This document shows, piece by piece, positions 22,955-35,500 of a DNA stretch of 64,000 nucleotides. Under the pieces are notes generated by a model, which did no database searches, was not told the DNA's origin, and saw nothing but the letters and a program-made list of their open reading frames with translations. Position numbers and translations under genes: made by a program. Location: assembly GCF_027943255.1 (NCBI RefSeq), contig NC_072892.1, positions 122,901,792-122,965,791 on the forward strand. Reading direction: 5' to 3'. Each line of letters begins with the position of its first letter. The first letter of the stretch is position 1. Source of the stretch: Anastrepha obliqua. Taxonomy: Eukaryota; Arthropoda; Insecta; Diptera; Tephritidae.

Positions 22955-23371
22955 CTACTTATATTACATATCTATATATGATATATTATATTATATAATT
23001 TCTGAGACGAATTTGTTTGATCTATACTTAGTTATTAAAATCTTTAAATATTATCGCAAAGCTGGTATTATATTCCAGATTGGCCTATCCATATTTGAAA
23101 ACTTAATATCTAATATTGTATTTGATATAGAAATAAATTTCAACTTTCAACTGAGCTTTATCCCGCCACAAATATAATATTTTATTTAAAAGTCTCACGT
23201 GTCTTCAATCAGTCTCATAAAGGTTTATTAAGCCAAAAGTTGCATAAGAGAGCAAATGGTGCAATTTTAACATCGAAAAATCTGCACCAAACCAAAATAA
23301 ATAAGAATGAGTATTTTGCAAATATCACAAAACTCGAAATAAACAAAACAACAATAGCAATAAGAAAATTT
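22955..23371. other. Sequence downstream of the dynein stop (3' UTR side)
   Basis: Non-coding. On the minus strand an AATAAA (plus-strand tttatt at 23224-23229) lies about 145 bases beyond the dynein stop codon and is the likely polyadenylation signal. Confidence 0.45.
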
Positions 23372-23518
23372 TCAGTCTCGATTGAGGGTGAGGCAAACTC
23401 CCTGTAATACCCAGTGGCTTAGGTCCTCCGTAGTGGCCAGGTCAGCTTCGAAAACAAGTCCAACACCCATAGCATTTCGCCGCAACGAAGTAGTGTACAC
23501 AGGAGAGCGAAACGTATT
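23372..23518 (-). CDS. DNAH10: Dynein heavy chain last exon
   Basis: 49 codons including TGA at 23374-23372. Begins NTFRSPVYTTSLRRNAMG after a CCTAAACAG acceptor and ends VCLTLNRD. No lesion seen. Confidence 0.93.
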   Translation of the reverse strand, partial: NTFRSPVYTTSLRRNAMGVGLVFEADLATTEDLSHWVLQGVCLTLNRD

Positions 23519-26500
23519 CTGTTTAGGAAGTGGGCGAAAAGAGTTAATTTCAGAAAAGTGGAAAATAATGTTAACGAGCAAATGAATGCAAAACAATACG
23601 AAAGTGTTGAAAGAGCCAAAAAGTCAAAAAAGGTGATAATTGAATGCACGAATGTGTGTGTTTGCATAAGAAAAAAGGCTGAAACAAATTTAGCATAATT
23701 TAAAAATAAGAAGCGAAAACAAGCAATGAATGTATGGATGCTGCTAGGCTAGTGCTTGTAGTGCAGGACTTCTCCTTAGCTACGGTAAATAAAAGGTGTA
23801 GGCGGTGAACATACAAAGCTGGAAGTGTATAAGTGTTGGTATCCCAAACAAAACAAGCGCAAAAAAAGGTAAATTCCTGTAAGCTTCACTCACCTGCAAC
23901 TTAAGGCGATGCACCTCTATCGGCACCACCGACAGTATCGGAAGGTCTTCAACCAAAATTTTGGGATGTGAACGCGCCAGTTGCATAATGTCCATGTCCC
24001 AACGTGCACCTTCCAAAAACAAACCTTGAATGTAGCAGCCCTACACGCACACAGCAGTCCACCCAACGCACAGCCGCGGTAACGGTAGTTGTCAACAGCA
24101 TTGTTGTAATTATTGCATTTGGCGACGATATATGCGGTGAGGTCCATCAATGGCGGCGGTAAATGCGGTGAAGTGGGCAAGCGCGCAAAACGGGCAGGCA
24201 AAGTGGAGGAGAAAAAATATGTAAAAGGAATTTTTTTGTGGAAAAATATAAAATGTGTTTGTAAGCGCGGATGGGTCAGCGCATTTGAAATGCAAACAGA
24301 ATTTTTAATTGCGAAATTAGTGGCGCTCAGGTTCCAGTTGACTTTTGTGTGGATCTGTGTGTGATATGGAAGTCAGTGAAGCTTTCACAAAGGACGGTCA
24401 GTTGGTCGGTCGGCTTGCTGTGGTCACAGAGTTTCGCTCACCAGCGAAATGGGAAACAAGAGCCTGGTCGGTCTCATACGCGTGCAATGACAGTTTGCGA
24501 AAGTTTTTTTTCCTTGCCGTTATGTTTATTTTGCTCACTTTATATGTACAAATATTTTTGTTTTCGTTTTTATTTTGGCGGTTTTTGGCATTTTGCCAGC
24601 ATACTTACCGTCGGCGGTCGCTCCTCCACGTCATCGGGATCCAGGTAGCTGGTAACGCAGGTGTATAAAGTAGATCTGTCCAGTGGCCAACCATTTTTGC
24701 GACATGCCATCTGTGGCAGAAATGGAAATGAAGAAAAGAATAAATAAATGATGTGATTATTTATGTGAGTGTATACCGTTTAAGAAAGATATATTTGCAA
24801 CTTAAAAATATATAAGAGAAAGTAGAAAAGTGAGTAACAGGGGTCTGGTACCAAATATTCAAATTTAAAATGCCAAAAAAAAGTTAGAACACTAAGAGTG
24901 TTGAAAAATAGTCGCGCGGATTTTATACATCATTCAGTACATTATTTTGATAGGTTGATTTATTTAAGTTGAATAATATAACTCAAATAAATAATAAATA
25001 AAACTCAAATAATTACAAAAATCTTACATACAATGTAAAACCTGCCTGCTCTAAATCTGTTAGGAAAACACGTAGTCACCGCTGTAGCGCTTATACTTAA
25101 GGGGTTAGAGACAGTCAGAATTTTCAAAAAATTATGAAAGTGGCAGATAACCGCGCTAACGATAACCCTCAACAAGGTAATTAAAACACTCAGAAAAGTA
25201 ATTTACGGGGGGCTCCACACAAACAGCGATGACCTTTACAATAATTAATTTTTTGCTTTTGAAATTTTGTTAAAGTCTAAGCATAATGTATTAACGCTAT
25301 ACTTTTGTTTTTGCAAAATAAAGCAACTGACTAGCAAAAAAAAAAATTAAAATCATAATTTCTCCAGGCCTCTGACAACCCGTAACCCCTTAACAATATG
25401 GCGCTATGGAAGACCCGGCGGATCGGCCACGCTTCTACACTACAAACTATGAGTAGTTGTAATCAATAAATCGACTATTCTTTCCCTAAACCCACCTTCG
25501 ATAGACTCTTCAAGACGAGCATACCGTCAAGAAGAGAGTGGCAAACCCAAAGACCATGGAGAAGGGAGGAAATAAATTTTTACACGGATGCATTCAAGCT
25601 TGAGAATAAAGTAGGCTATGGAGTTATTTCAAAAGAATTAGGACTGGAATTATCTGCCCGACTTCCGGGCTACTGTAGCGTCTATCAGGCAGAAGTTTTA
25701 ACTAAATATTAGTCACATTATAACTTCACATGACGAGTATAACTCTTAATTACGACCCCGGCAACTGGAAGAAAACGAATTTTGTTTCATACCCAAGGCA
25801 AGGAGGAGGGATCACGACTCACCCAAGGACTTCAGTCCTATAAATTGTACCTCATTTATCCTAAAGGTGTTTCAAAGATTGATTGGTTATCATATCCGGG
25901 AGAACATGGAATGCTTCCTTGAAGGAAAAATCGACGAAAACAGCCATACACGAGGTTGTAGGGATTGTAGAAAAATCTCTGGGGACAAACAATTTATTTT
26001 GGTGTCCTTCACTTTTGGTTGCCGCTTTTAGTGTTATGGTGGAGTCAATTGTCACTGCGTTAGATAGACTAAAGGTAAAAAGACCTACGTATCAGTCTCT
26101 GGATCTCATCTCTGCTTGGCTGCAGGGAATATAATGCGCTGGCAGGAGAGGTAAAAGTCACTAGATTTGTGGGGATGAAGACGGCGTAGAGTGGTGTCCT
26201 TTCGCTCCTCCTTTGGCTGACGAAGTTCTGACCATGCTAAATAAGGGTGAGGTTAAGGTAGCAGCATACGTCGATGACATGGTAGCATTTTTGGGCAGTT
26301 AAAACCGCATTTCTCTGAACTTCGGACATATCTCTCTATACGCAAACTGGAATTTTAGGATCGTGCCAGCGAAATCTTTCCAAGCAGGCAGGATTCGAGG
26401 GAAAAATCTGTACCGAAGCTGGTATCTCTATTTTCACTGACGACTCCAAGATGGAAACGAGAGTCGGAGCAGAGGTTTTCTTTAAATTAGCCAATTTATC

Positions 26501-29500
26501 TGTTTCTTTTAAATTGCCGAATGCTACCACGGTTTTTCAGCCAGAAGTCTTTGCGCTACAGCAGGTATACAAAATGCTTAGGAAACGTGGAAGCGAGGGA
26601 GATATTAATATTTTTCCGAAGATTAAGCCGCGATTAAGGCTCTAGCGACACCATTTGGTAGATTCAAACTAGTCAACTCCTGTAAGGAGGAGATCGAATC
26701 TCTTGAATGTGCAGAAAACATTTCTCTGATCTGGGTTCGAGGACATAGAACATAGAGCGAATTGAAATTGCTGATGACTTTGCCAGGAAGGGGACTGAAT
26801 TGGTATCAGAGACCTCCAACCCGGTCAACGGCATCTCCCTGACTTAGAGGAGACTTGCGCAACTTATTTCTCAGGAAAGCGCTAAAAAGATGAAGCTCCA
26901 TTTTTATGTGTTATTTCGAAAACCCTTTGCCCCTGTACAATATACGGGGGACTTAGAAAGTCCTAGGGACTCCATGCCATTCAATTTTCAAACTCTTAGC
27001 TTCGTTTGTCGGTCATTGGGGGATCGGCATTCACGTAGAGGAGCTGGGTTTACCATTTAATACTGTTGAGCACTTTCTCTGTAAATGTCTGGGTGTGTCA
27101 GCTAGACCATTAAGGTCACGGGATGCTCCTTTCTTCGATAGCTTGGGGCAGTGCGTCAACATAAATCCCATCAACATTCTCCATTACATCGACAGCTCTG
27201 GTTGGCTGTAGATATCTGCCCATTGGAGGTCGCGCAATGGTATCAGAACGGCGCTTTATTGCTACTTTGGGAATGCAGGTCTGGTACTTCAACCATTTCA
27301 GCTACCTTCCTACAAAGGAGGCAGCGGATAGATAAATTTCGTATAGGAATTTGTTTTTAATTTTTAATTCCCAAAATTTCTATCGAATACGCGAATTTCT
27401 GAATCTATGCCATTACTGCTTATACCTACATTCAATTGCAACATACATTTTTTAGGAGAAATATTCGATAATTAAATTTGGTAAAAAATTGGCTGCTATA
27501 AATCAATTTCATATTTTCAATTTTCTCTCTGATTAGCCGATTTATAAGTGTATTAAATATGCATTATTCTTTATTTAGTTTTTCCTTCCTCAGTTTTTAC
27601 GGCTCTTCCATTAATACATTGTTTGCTAAACTCGCTGTTACCATTTTTTACACATTGTTGTTATTATTGCAGATTTTTATCACGTCATTACTCACCTGCA
27701 CCAATGCAGTTAGATAGCTTTGAGGAATATGCAGACCAGACAACCAGATCACCAACGGTTCACCTGACATGGCCCAATACTTGAATTGTGTGGCGCGATT
27801 CTACAAAAGGTGGTCGCAGCGAAAATCATGGAAAAGCAAAAGGAGGAAAAAGAATAAATTATTAATAAATTGTATCGTTGATGGCGTTGGCTATTTCTTC
27901 TTTGCTACGAATTCGTAAGCCGTTGAGCCACTTAACGGTACTGAGCGATTGTGATTGATAGGTGCGCCTGGGCGACCGCATATTGATGGCAAAACCATTT
28001 ACCATTGCCGCAATGATTAATGAGTGCATGTTAACAGTTTTCGGCAGCAACGGTTAAAATAACAAACGGAAATGGCCATAAGCTAAGGAACAAGCAAACA
28101 TACAAACTTACATCTCCATCACACGCCACAACATATTATCGCATAGCTTGTAATCATTTTTGTGCATAAATATATGTGCATAAATATAAAGGGTCTTTCA
28201 AAAGTAAGGCCTAGATGTCAGTAGTAAATAGTTCCTAGACGGTAGGTACATTTTTTATTAGATTGTTTTGGTGGAAATAATCATCTGAATGAGTTGACAA
28301 TTCAAATAGTCTAAGAGCTGGCTACATGAAAATGCCCGCGTCAGGTACATGGCTAATTTATTTTTAAAATAATAGTATTAGTGTAGACGAATATACAAAT
28401 GAATGTCTGCCATTGCAAAACTGGGGCGCAAAGGGGGGATACGCAGTGAAAGGGGTGAATTTTGGGTGGGAAAAAATTCATAAGGTACAGGGATTCTATG
28501 TACGGGAAAAGTTTGGTTATATATTTGAGAAAGTGTAAAAAAATTGGCAGACATTTTGCGAGGGGCTAACTCGCCGGCAGACTGCGCTGAAGATTGCAAA
28601 AATTAATTAAAAAAAAATCATAAGGTACATGAATTCCAATTATTGTATTTTAAAGTTTAAACATTCCAAAAGTCATTTACAAAATGGCAGACAAAAAAGT
28701 GAGGGCTAAGGCCGCGGCAGACGACATTAAAAAGTGCGCTACACATCAACATTTTTAGTCACATTCGCAATCGGAATCTGATTCGGACGTGATATCTCCT
28801 TCGCTATCGCTATATTCATCTTCATTTGATTCGCTTTCTGCATTAACGTCTTCATCGCCTGTAACAAAGCACAAAGCTAAATGATTTTTAGACATTTAAT
28901 AGAATGGAATAGTTATATGTTCTGTGGATAAATATATTACCTTCGTTTGTTCCAGGATCAATAATATCTTGCATTGTACTAGGCAGCTGTGGTCCATCGA
29001 ACCATTTAAATGTATACTTTCCCTTTACTACTTTTTAACGTCGTCTGCCGCGGCCTTAGCCCTCACTTTTTTGTCTGCCATTTTTTAAACTTTAAAATAC
29101 AATAATTGGAATTCATGTACCTTATGATATTTTTTTAATTAATTTTTGCAATCTTCAGCGCAGTCTGCCGGCGAGTTAGCCCCTCGCAAAATGTCTGCCA
29201 ATGTTTTTACACTTTCTCAAATATATAACCAAACTTTTCCCGTACATAGAATCCCTGTACCTCATGAATTTTTTCCCACCCAAAATTCACCCCTTTCACT
29301 GCGTATCCCCCCTTTGCGCCCCAGTTTTGCAATGGCAGACTTTCATTTGTATATTCGTCTACACTAATACTATTATTTTAAAAATAAATTAGCCATGTAC
29401 CTGATGCGGGCACTATCTATGTAGCCAGCTCTCCGTCTAAAAGGTTGGTGAAGAAATTTCAAGAAACTGGAAAAAGATTGGCAGACCAAAGTCCAAAAAC

Positions 29501-32500
29501 TGGACGTTCTGTTGAGAATATTACAGCCGTAGCGTAAAGTGTTGCTGAATAACTCTCAACATCGATCTCTCGATGTTCCCAACAATTAGGCATTCAGGAA
29601 TCGATGCTTAGAAAGCCACTAGAGAGGCACTGGATTGGAACCCGCAAGGGAGCTGAGGTCGTGGTTAGCCAAAGATTACTTGGAGAATGTCGATGTTGCG
29701 CGAGCTAGCAAATACCGACATCACATGGGACGGTGCAAAAACAACAGCCCAGAACTGTGTACGATGGAAGAGTCCTGTCACAGCCTTATGCTCGCGAGCG
29801 GAAGGAACAAAGATATAAAAAAAATTTATTGTTGGCGGATTTTACCTGTAGACGTGTAGCTCATGGTGGATATTTTAATGGTATAATTTTTCACATTAAT
29901 TGTTAAGAATCGTATTTGGAATAGAAAGAGTTAAACCTAAAAGAACCTAAATTTATACATGTTTCATTCTATTTTTACATTTACATCTAGGTGTTTCCTT
30001 TGCACGACCCTTTAAAAGAGGGTTTCTTTCTGTACACACATACTTATGCACAGTACGTATATACATACATATTTATAGGTACTTATATGGGAGTGTAGTG
30101 ATGGTAGTGGCTGGTGCGCAAGTTCGCTTTGTGCTCGAACTGTCTATCAGCAGCAATCGATTGCACAACACCGTTCGGGCTCAACAGCAGCCTGAGTTGA
30201 CCCAAAAAAAATTTAAAAATTAAATAAATGAATAAAATAATATAAACACTTTATGTATAAACAATAAATAAAAAGCGTTTATTGATAAAAAAACAACAAT
30301 GCAAGAGCAGAAGCAAGGATAAGCATTTTCTGTGTGCGGCCTTTACCTGCAAATGCTCCATCCAGCTGCCGAGTTGCTTGCATGTGGCCGGCGCCAGTTT
30401 GCGCCAATCATTTGGCAACAGTCCATTGAACAGCGAGTTAGCGATGTTGTCCAGCACATTGTCCATTCCGATTTCACCAGCGATGGCCTAGAAGAGTAAT
30501 AAAAATATATTATTCAATAAATTTATTTCATACCGCAAATATTTAACGAATCTCACGGCCTGCGAAGGCACCGTGTCGCACATGCAAATGGTGCAGTAAA
30601 TGTGGAAATAGCCTTACACTGGCAAAATAAGACTAAGGGCCGCGCTTTCATCTTACCAATAAGGTACGTTTTGCTAACCAAAAGCATAAATTGTTCCTCG
30701 TATTAAAAGACACTTTCACTATTCTCGTTTTCTCAGCAATTCATCAAGCAAATTAGGAAATTACGGCAACGGACGTTTAAAATTTAATTATTAATTTTTT
30801 GGATAGCCTGTGGTTAATAATTCTTACCGACTATTTACATAAATAAGGGCACAAACTTCAATTACGATTATTAATATAAAAAAATTAATTTAAAAAATTG
30901 ACAAAATGAATATAAAAATCCAGCTCGATACAGTTGAGATCTGGCTAAGTTCATTTGAAGCTCGCGCAACAGGCTAATCACGGGCATACATATATGTATA
31001 GAGCCATTTTTATTGTTATAGAACGAATAGCAACTAAGCAGTTATCTTCGTAGTACATTCAAATTTATTTATTTTAATTATTAATTTATTAAAATTCTGT
31101 TCCATAAAAGGGCCAGAATAACCAGGCATATATACCTTGGGCTCCAGGGTACATAGAAATTACTGGGAACGAAATGAAGGGAATATGAAGACCGGAAAGA
31201 GGGGATCTCCAAATTATAGACCTAGAGCCATTTTGTGGCCTACGAGAGGGTAACTATGGTACTCCTCCTTTATTCAGGAAATACAGAAAAGGCAAAGAAG
31301 ATTATACTGGGACAATCCTGGTAAATTTATCGCAATCAAAATCAATGAGAGAGCTTTGACCAAAACCGATTTCAAGATTCTATGGAATTTAATAAGAATA
31401 ATTTTGGAATCATCACAGGAATTCCATTCGTTACAGGGCATTGTAGATCGAATTATCATTTCACCAACATGGAAAATGTTGTAGCCGAATGGGTTGGTGT
31501 GTGACTTCCAATTGGAAGTGCACAGGTTCGAGTCTCCGGGAGTGAGGGACCAAATGAAAAAAAGTGCTTCGACGCAAAGCGATTACAGTATCGCTGGTCT
31601 TCTGCCCTGCTCTTGACTCAAGGTTCACTTCAACCTCTTATCGAACTCTACTGTAAATCAGTAAGTTATAGTATGCACTAAAAAGATGTGCCTTTATAAG
31701 GAATTTTGCAGTTGGCGGTAGCTATGGCGTGACAACCCTTCTGTAGGACCCCGGTTTGAAAATCACTGTGGGCATGAAATATCAAATTTAGAAAACAATA
31801 TTTTCTCCAGGCCGTCGCATTTCGGAAGACTATGGAAAGCCTTCGTCTGTACTGTTGCCATGAAAAAGTTCAACATAAAAAAATCATCTGCCGTTCCGAG
31901 TCGGCTTAAAACTGTAGGCTCCTCCTTTTTGTGGAACAACATCAAGACGTACATCACAAATAGGAGAAGGAGATCGTCCAAACACCCAAAAAGGGCATAA
32001 GAGTCAAACGTGTGCTTACAGGGTGCGCCATCTTTCATGTCGGTATGTAAGCGCTGTATAACTTTGTCATTTACCAACCGATCGACTTCAACACAAAAGT
32101 TTTCGATACGTCACTTCAGTACAATTTCAACCATGGATCGATTTACACCGAAATAACCGAAATCGACGCTATAAAACCCGAAATACTTGACAAGGTGATG
32201 ACAAACGCAGAAACAAGATCCAGGTTGTGATTGCTAATAAAGGTGGCCGCTTGATTGATATTGTATTCAAAAAATAGTTTTAATAAATTGTAAATAACTA
32301 AACCAAATAAAAATACCACACTCATACAAGTCACTTGTGTTTTCAAAGTTATTCATTGTTTTCATACCGACATATAAGATGGCGCACCCTGTATAACCTG
32401 AGAATGTACTCCAATGGAACTAGACAGAAAAATGAGTCCATTAAATATGTGCTGGCAATATGCCCAGTACTGATGTTTACGCGCGGCAAACATCTGTATA

Positions 32501-35500
32501 AACTTTACCAGGGGACGAAAAACAAATTCAATAAATATATAAATATATTGAAGACAAAAGGTTCAGAGAAACATTTTGAAGCCATAAAAGGAGCACAATA
32601 GATTGCAATTCGCAGTGCTAAATCCCCTCATAATAGTAAGAAAAAAGTTTAAAGTCCACAAAATCAAAAACTCTGGATATTACCAAATACAAAAGTTAAT
32701 AAGATGATATACCTCCTATTTTTCAAAGATTTTAAAATTAACAGCAGCATACGAGTTATACGGTACGATAGAATCAGCATCTGGTAGACTTCATGAGGGT
32801 GCCTGCCGACGTGAGCCTTAGCCTACGGAGTATAGCGAATCAAATCAATCAAATTCAATTAGCGCATTAAAATGCTAAGGCAATTTACGGTAACAAGTGG
32901 AAGCGTGAAATGAATACACAAACTACCTTGGTGGGATTCAAGCAGTTCAACATTCGGTCACAATGCAACCACATATTGAGTCAAAAAGGCTCTTCCCACG
33001 TTTGGATGTTAAACCGTAACCACTATTGGTATGGTACTGACCGATGAGCTGTCCTCATGTGCAAGTCAGAGCGTACTCCAAGGGATTCTTTCTCCTGTGG
33101 CACAAAATTTGAGTCTCCCGTCAGACTTCGTAGCAAATATTTCTATCAACTAAGCTTCCATGCAGCTCTGGACTGGTGAACAAGGGAAAGATATCTCACA
33201 CCCCACAAAAAACTTGCAACCCAAATTAACACAACTACTAATTAATCAACTGAACACCCAAAAAATATCTTCGCCGTCGAAACACTTCGAGCACATACTG
33301 ACCTGATCTTTTGACATTCGAACTTACACCACTCACTTCATACCATCCATCGGTGCAACTAATCTCGACACCATTAAAATTCCTAATGTCTGAGTACAGC
33401 GGACATTTGCAGAGGATATGCACCCAGCTCTCCCTTGGCGGACCACAAACAACTGATTCACTTACCGACAGTTGGCTCTGATGCAAAATCGCATTAAGGC
33501 CATTATACGCGGAATAAGCATCATTCTTTAGCAGCATGAAAAATCGGAACAATTAATTTTCTACGCACTCATCGCCATATTCCGAGAAATGTCGTCCAAA
33601 ATCAATTGTTGTGCCAGAGAATATCGACGATGTGCGCGAAATGATTGAGCAGAATAGTTGTTATGCCACACACTGTGAGATTAAGGCATCTCTTGGCATT
33701 CGTGGGATTATGACGAGCATCAATTTTGCTTGATCACCTTGTGGTAAAAAAAGTGTATTCGCATTGGATCGCATGCAATTAAAAAAACGTACTGGAAACG
33801 CCACTGGACAAAGGTTTCGAAAATTAATTCAAATGAACGCGAAAGCGTCTTCATCATCATGGCGAGTATTTTTACTTTACTAGGTCAGAAATATAAATAG
33901 CAAACCTCGTAAGAGTTATTTTAATGGCAATAAAAATATTTGTATAGCAAAATTGTGAATTCTTATGGACGCCGTTGCAGCCTTTTCAATTATGTCCAAC
34001 AAGAGCAGCAGCAGCAAATAAATGCCAAAATAACATTTTTGATGATTATTTGCGCCAATAATTTTTCATTTGCATGCGCGTAAAAATCGCGTAATTTCGA
34101 ATAGGGCAGTAGAAGGACTACTAAGTACGTGTATGTTTGTGTGTGTGTATCTATTTCTACTGCCAAAAATTCACCAAATTATCAAAGCAAAATTTCTTTG
34201 ACAAAAATGTATGTGTCAATGTACTGATTTGATTTCATTTATTTCCTCCTGCTAGTAACGTTAGACCTTTACGTTATGTAGTTGCCGCACTTTACGTCCA
34301 CAAAAGCATCTATGATTTATTTTTATTTCATATCACAAAACTATTCATCGAAAATGCGTTTTGTTGGCGTATTACGTAATAGTAAAAGATTTTGAAATTT
34401 TCTTAGTCTGAAACTCTTTCTACTCATCTCCTATGCGGCCGTATTGGATATGTACTAGGCCGGGTCGATTTGTGGGGAGGCAAAAAAATCGCCCATTGCT
34501 CTGTGAAAATCGTATTCTAGGGATCAAAATAAGAAACTTTGCCGAAGGAACCATACCTCTAAAACGAATTCTGATGTCCCCCAATTTCGGTAGAACTTTT
34601 TAGTTTCTTTTCTATAAGTCACTTAAATTAATTGTTTCATTTACATATGTTCTGACTAAATAAATTTCTTAAGAGAAAAAATAGATATTATTATAAATAA
34701 ACAATAAATATTATTATATATTAAATAAATAAAAATACAGAAAAAACATAGCCTTAGTTGATTTTTTCATGTAAAGGCCAAAAATGGTGATATTTTGAAA
34801 TTGGGGGACATCAGAATTCGTTTTAGAGGTATGGTTCCTCGGGCAAAGTTTCTTATTTTGATCCCTAGAATACGATTCTCACAGAGCAATGAGCGATTTT
34901 TAAATCGACCCGCGCTAATATGTACTCTCTGTATTTTTGTTCCACTATTGTTGCAATAACGCGTAATAAAGTGTTTTTGACAACATTTACGGATCATTTT
35001 ATTGTTGTTTCCTTTGAGTTTATTTACAAGGTCAAGACCAAAATAAAAAAGACTGAGCTAAAATAGAAACGACAATAGCTTTGTTCTGATAACTTCGAGT
35101 TTATTTATTCAAAATAGTCCCCTGTGACCGAATCTCGGTGAAACCAAAATTAATAAAAACATTTTTCTAATAGCGGTTGCCCCTCGGCAGGTAATGGCAA
35201 ACCTCCGAGTGTATTTCTGCTATGAAAAGCTCCTCATAAAAATATCTGCCGTTCGGAGTCGGCTTGAAACTATAGGTCCCTCAATTTGTGGAACAACATC
35301 AAGACGCACACCACAAATAGGAGGAGCAGCTCGGCCAAACACCTAACTGAAGTGTACGCGCCAATTATTTATTTTGTTTTTTAGTACCCAGTGACCTAAA
35401 CTATTTTGCGCGATCTAAAAGCTTTTCGAAAGAATGTTTCAGGCCATTGACCGGAACGTCCTTCTGGATGTCGGTACAAGCCTTTTGGATGGCAAAACGT

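Larger units (their letters stand above)
28188..30013 (+). mobile_element. Mariner-like element with 31-bp inverted repeats, carrying a nested foldback
   Basis: Ends AAAGGGTCTTTCAAAAGTAA and AAAGGGTCGTGCAAAGGAAA (complement), both followed by CCTAGATGT, sit at TA dinucleotides. Transposase relics: KRLVKKFQETGKRLADQSP (29430-29500) and a decayed C-terminal half to about 29880. The element at 28314-29432 is inserted in its 5' part. Confidence 0.7.

Noticed and set aside
28378..29367. Two identical 73-codon ORFs on opposite strands
   Set aside because: They are mirror copies caused by the foldback arms and show no codon-like conservation.
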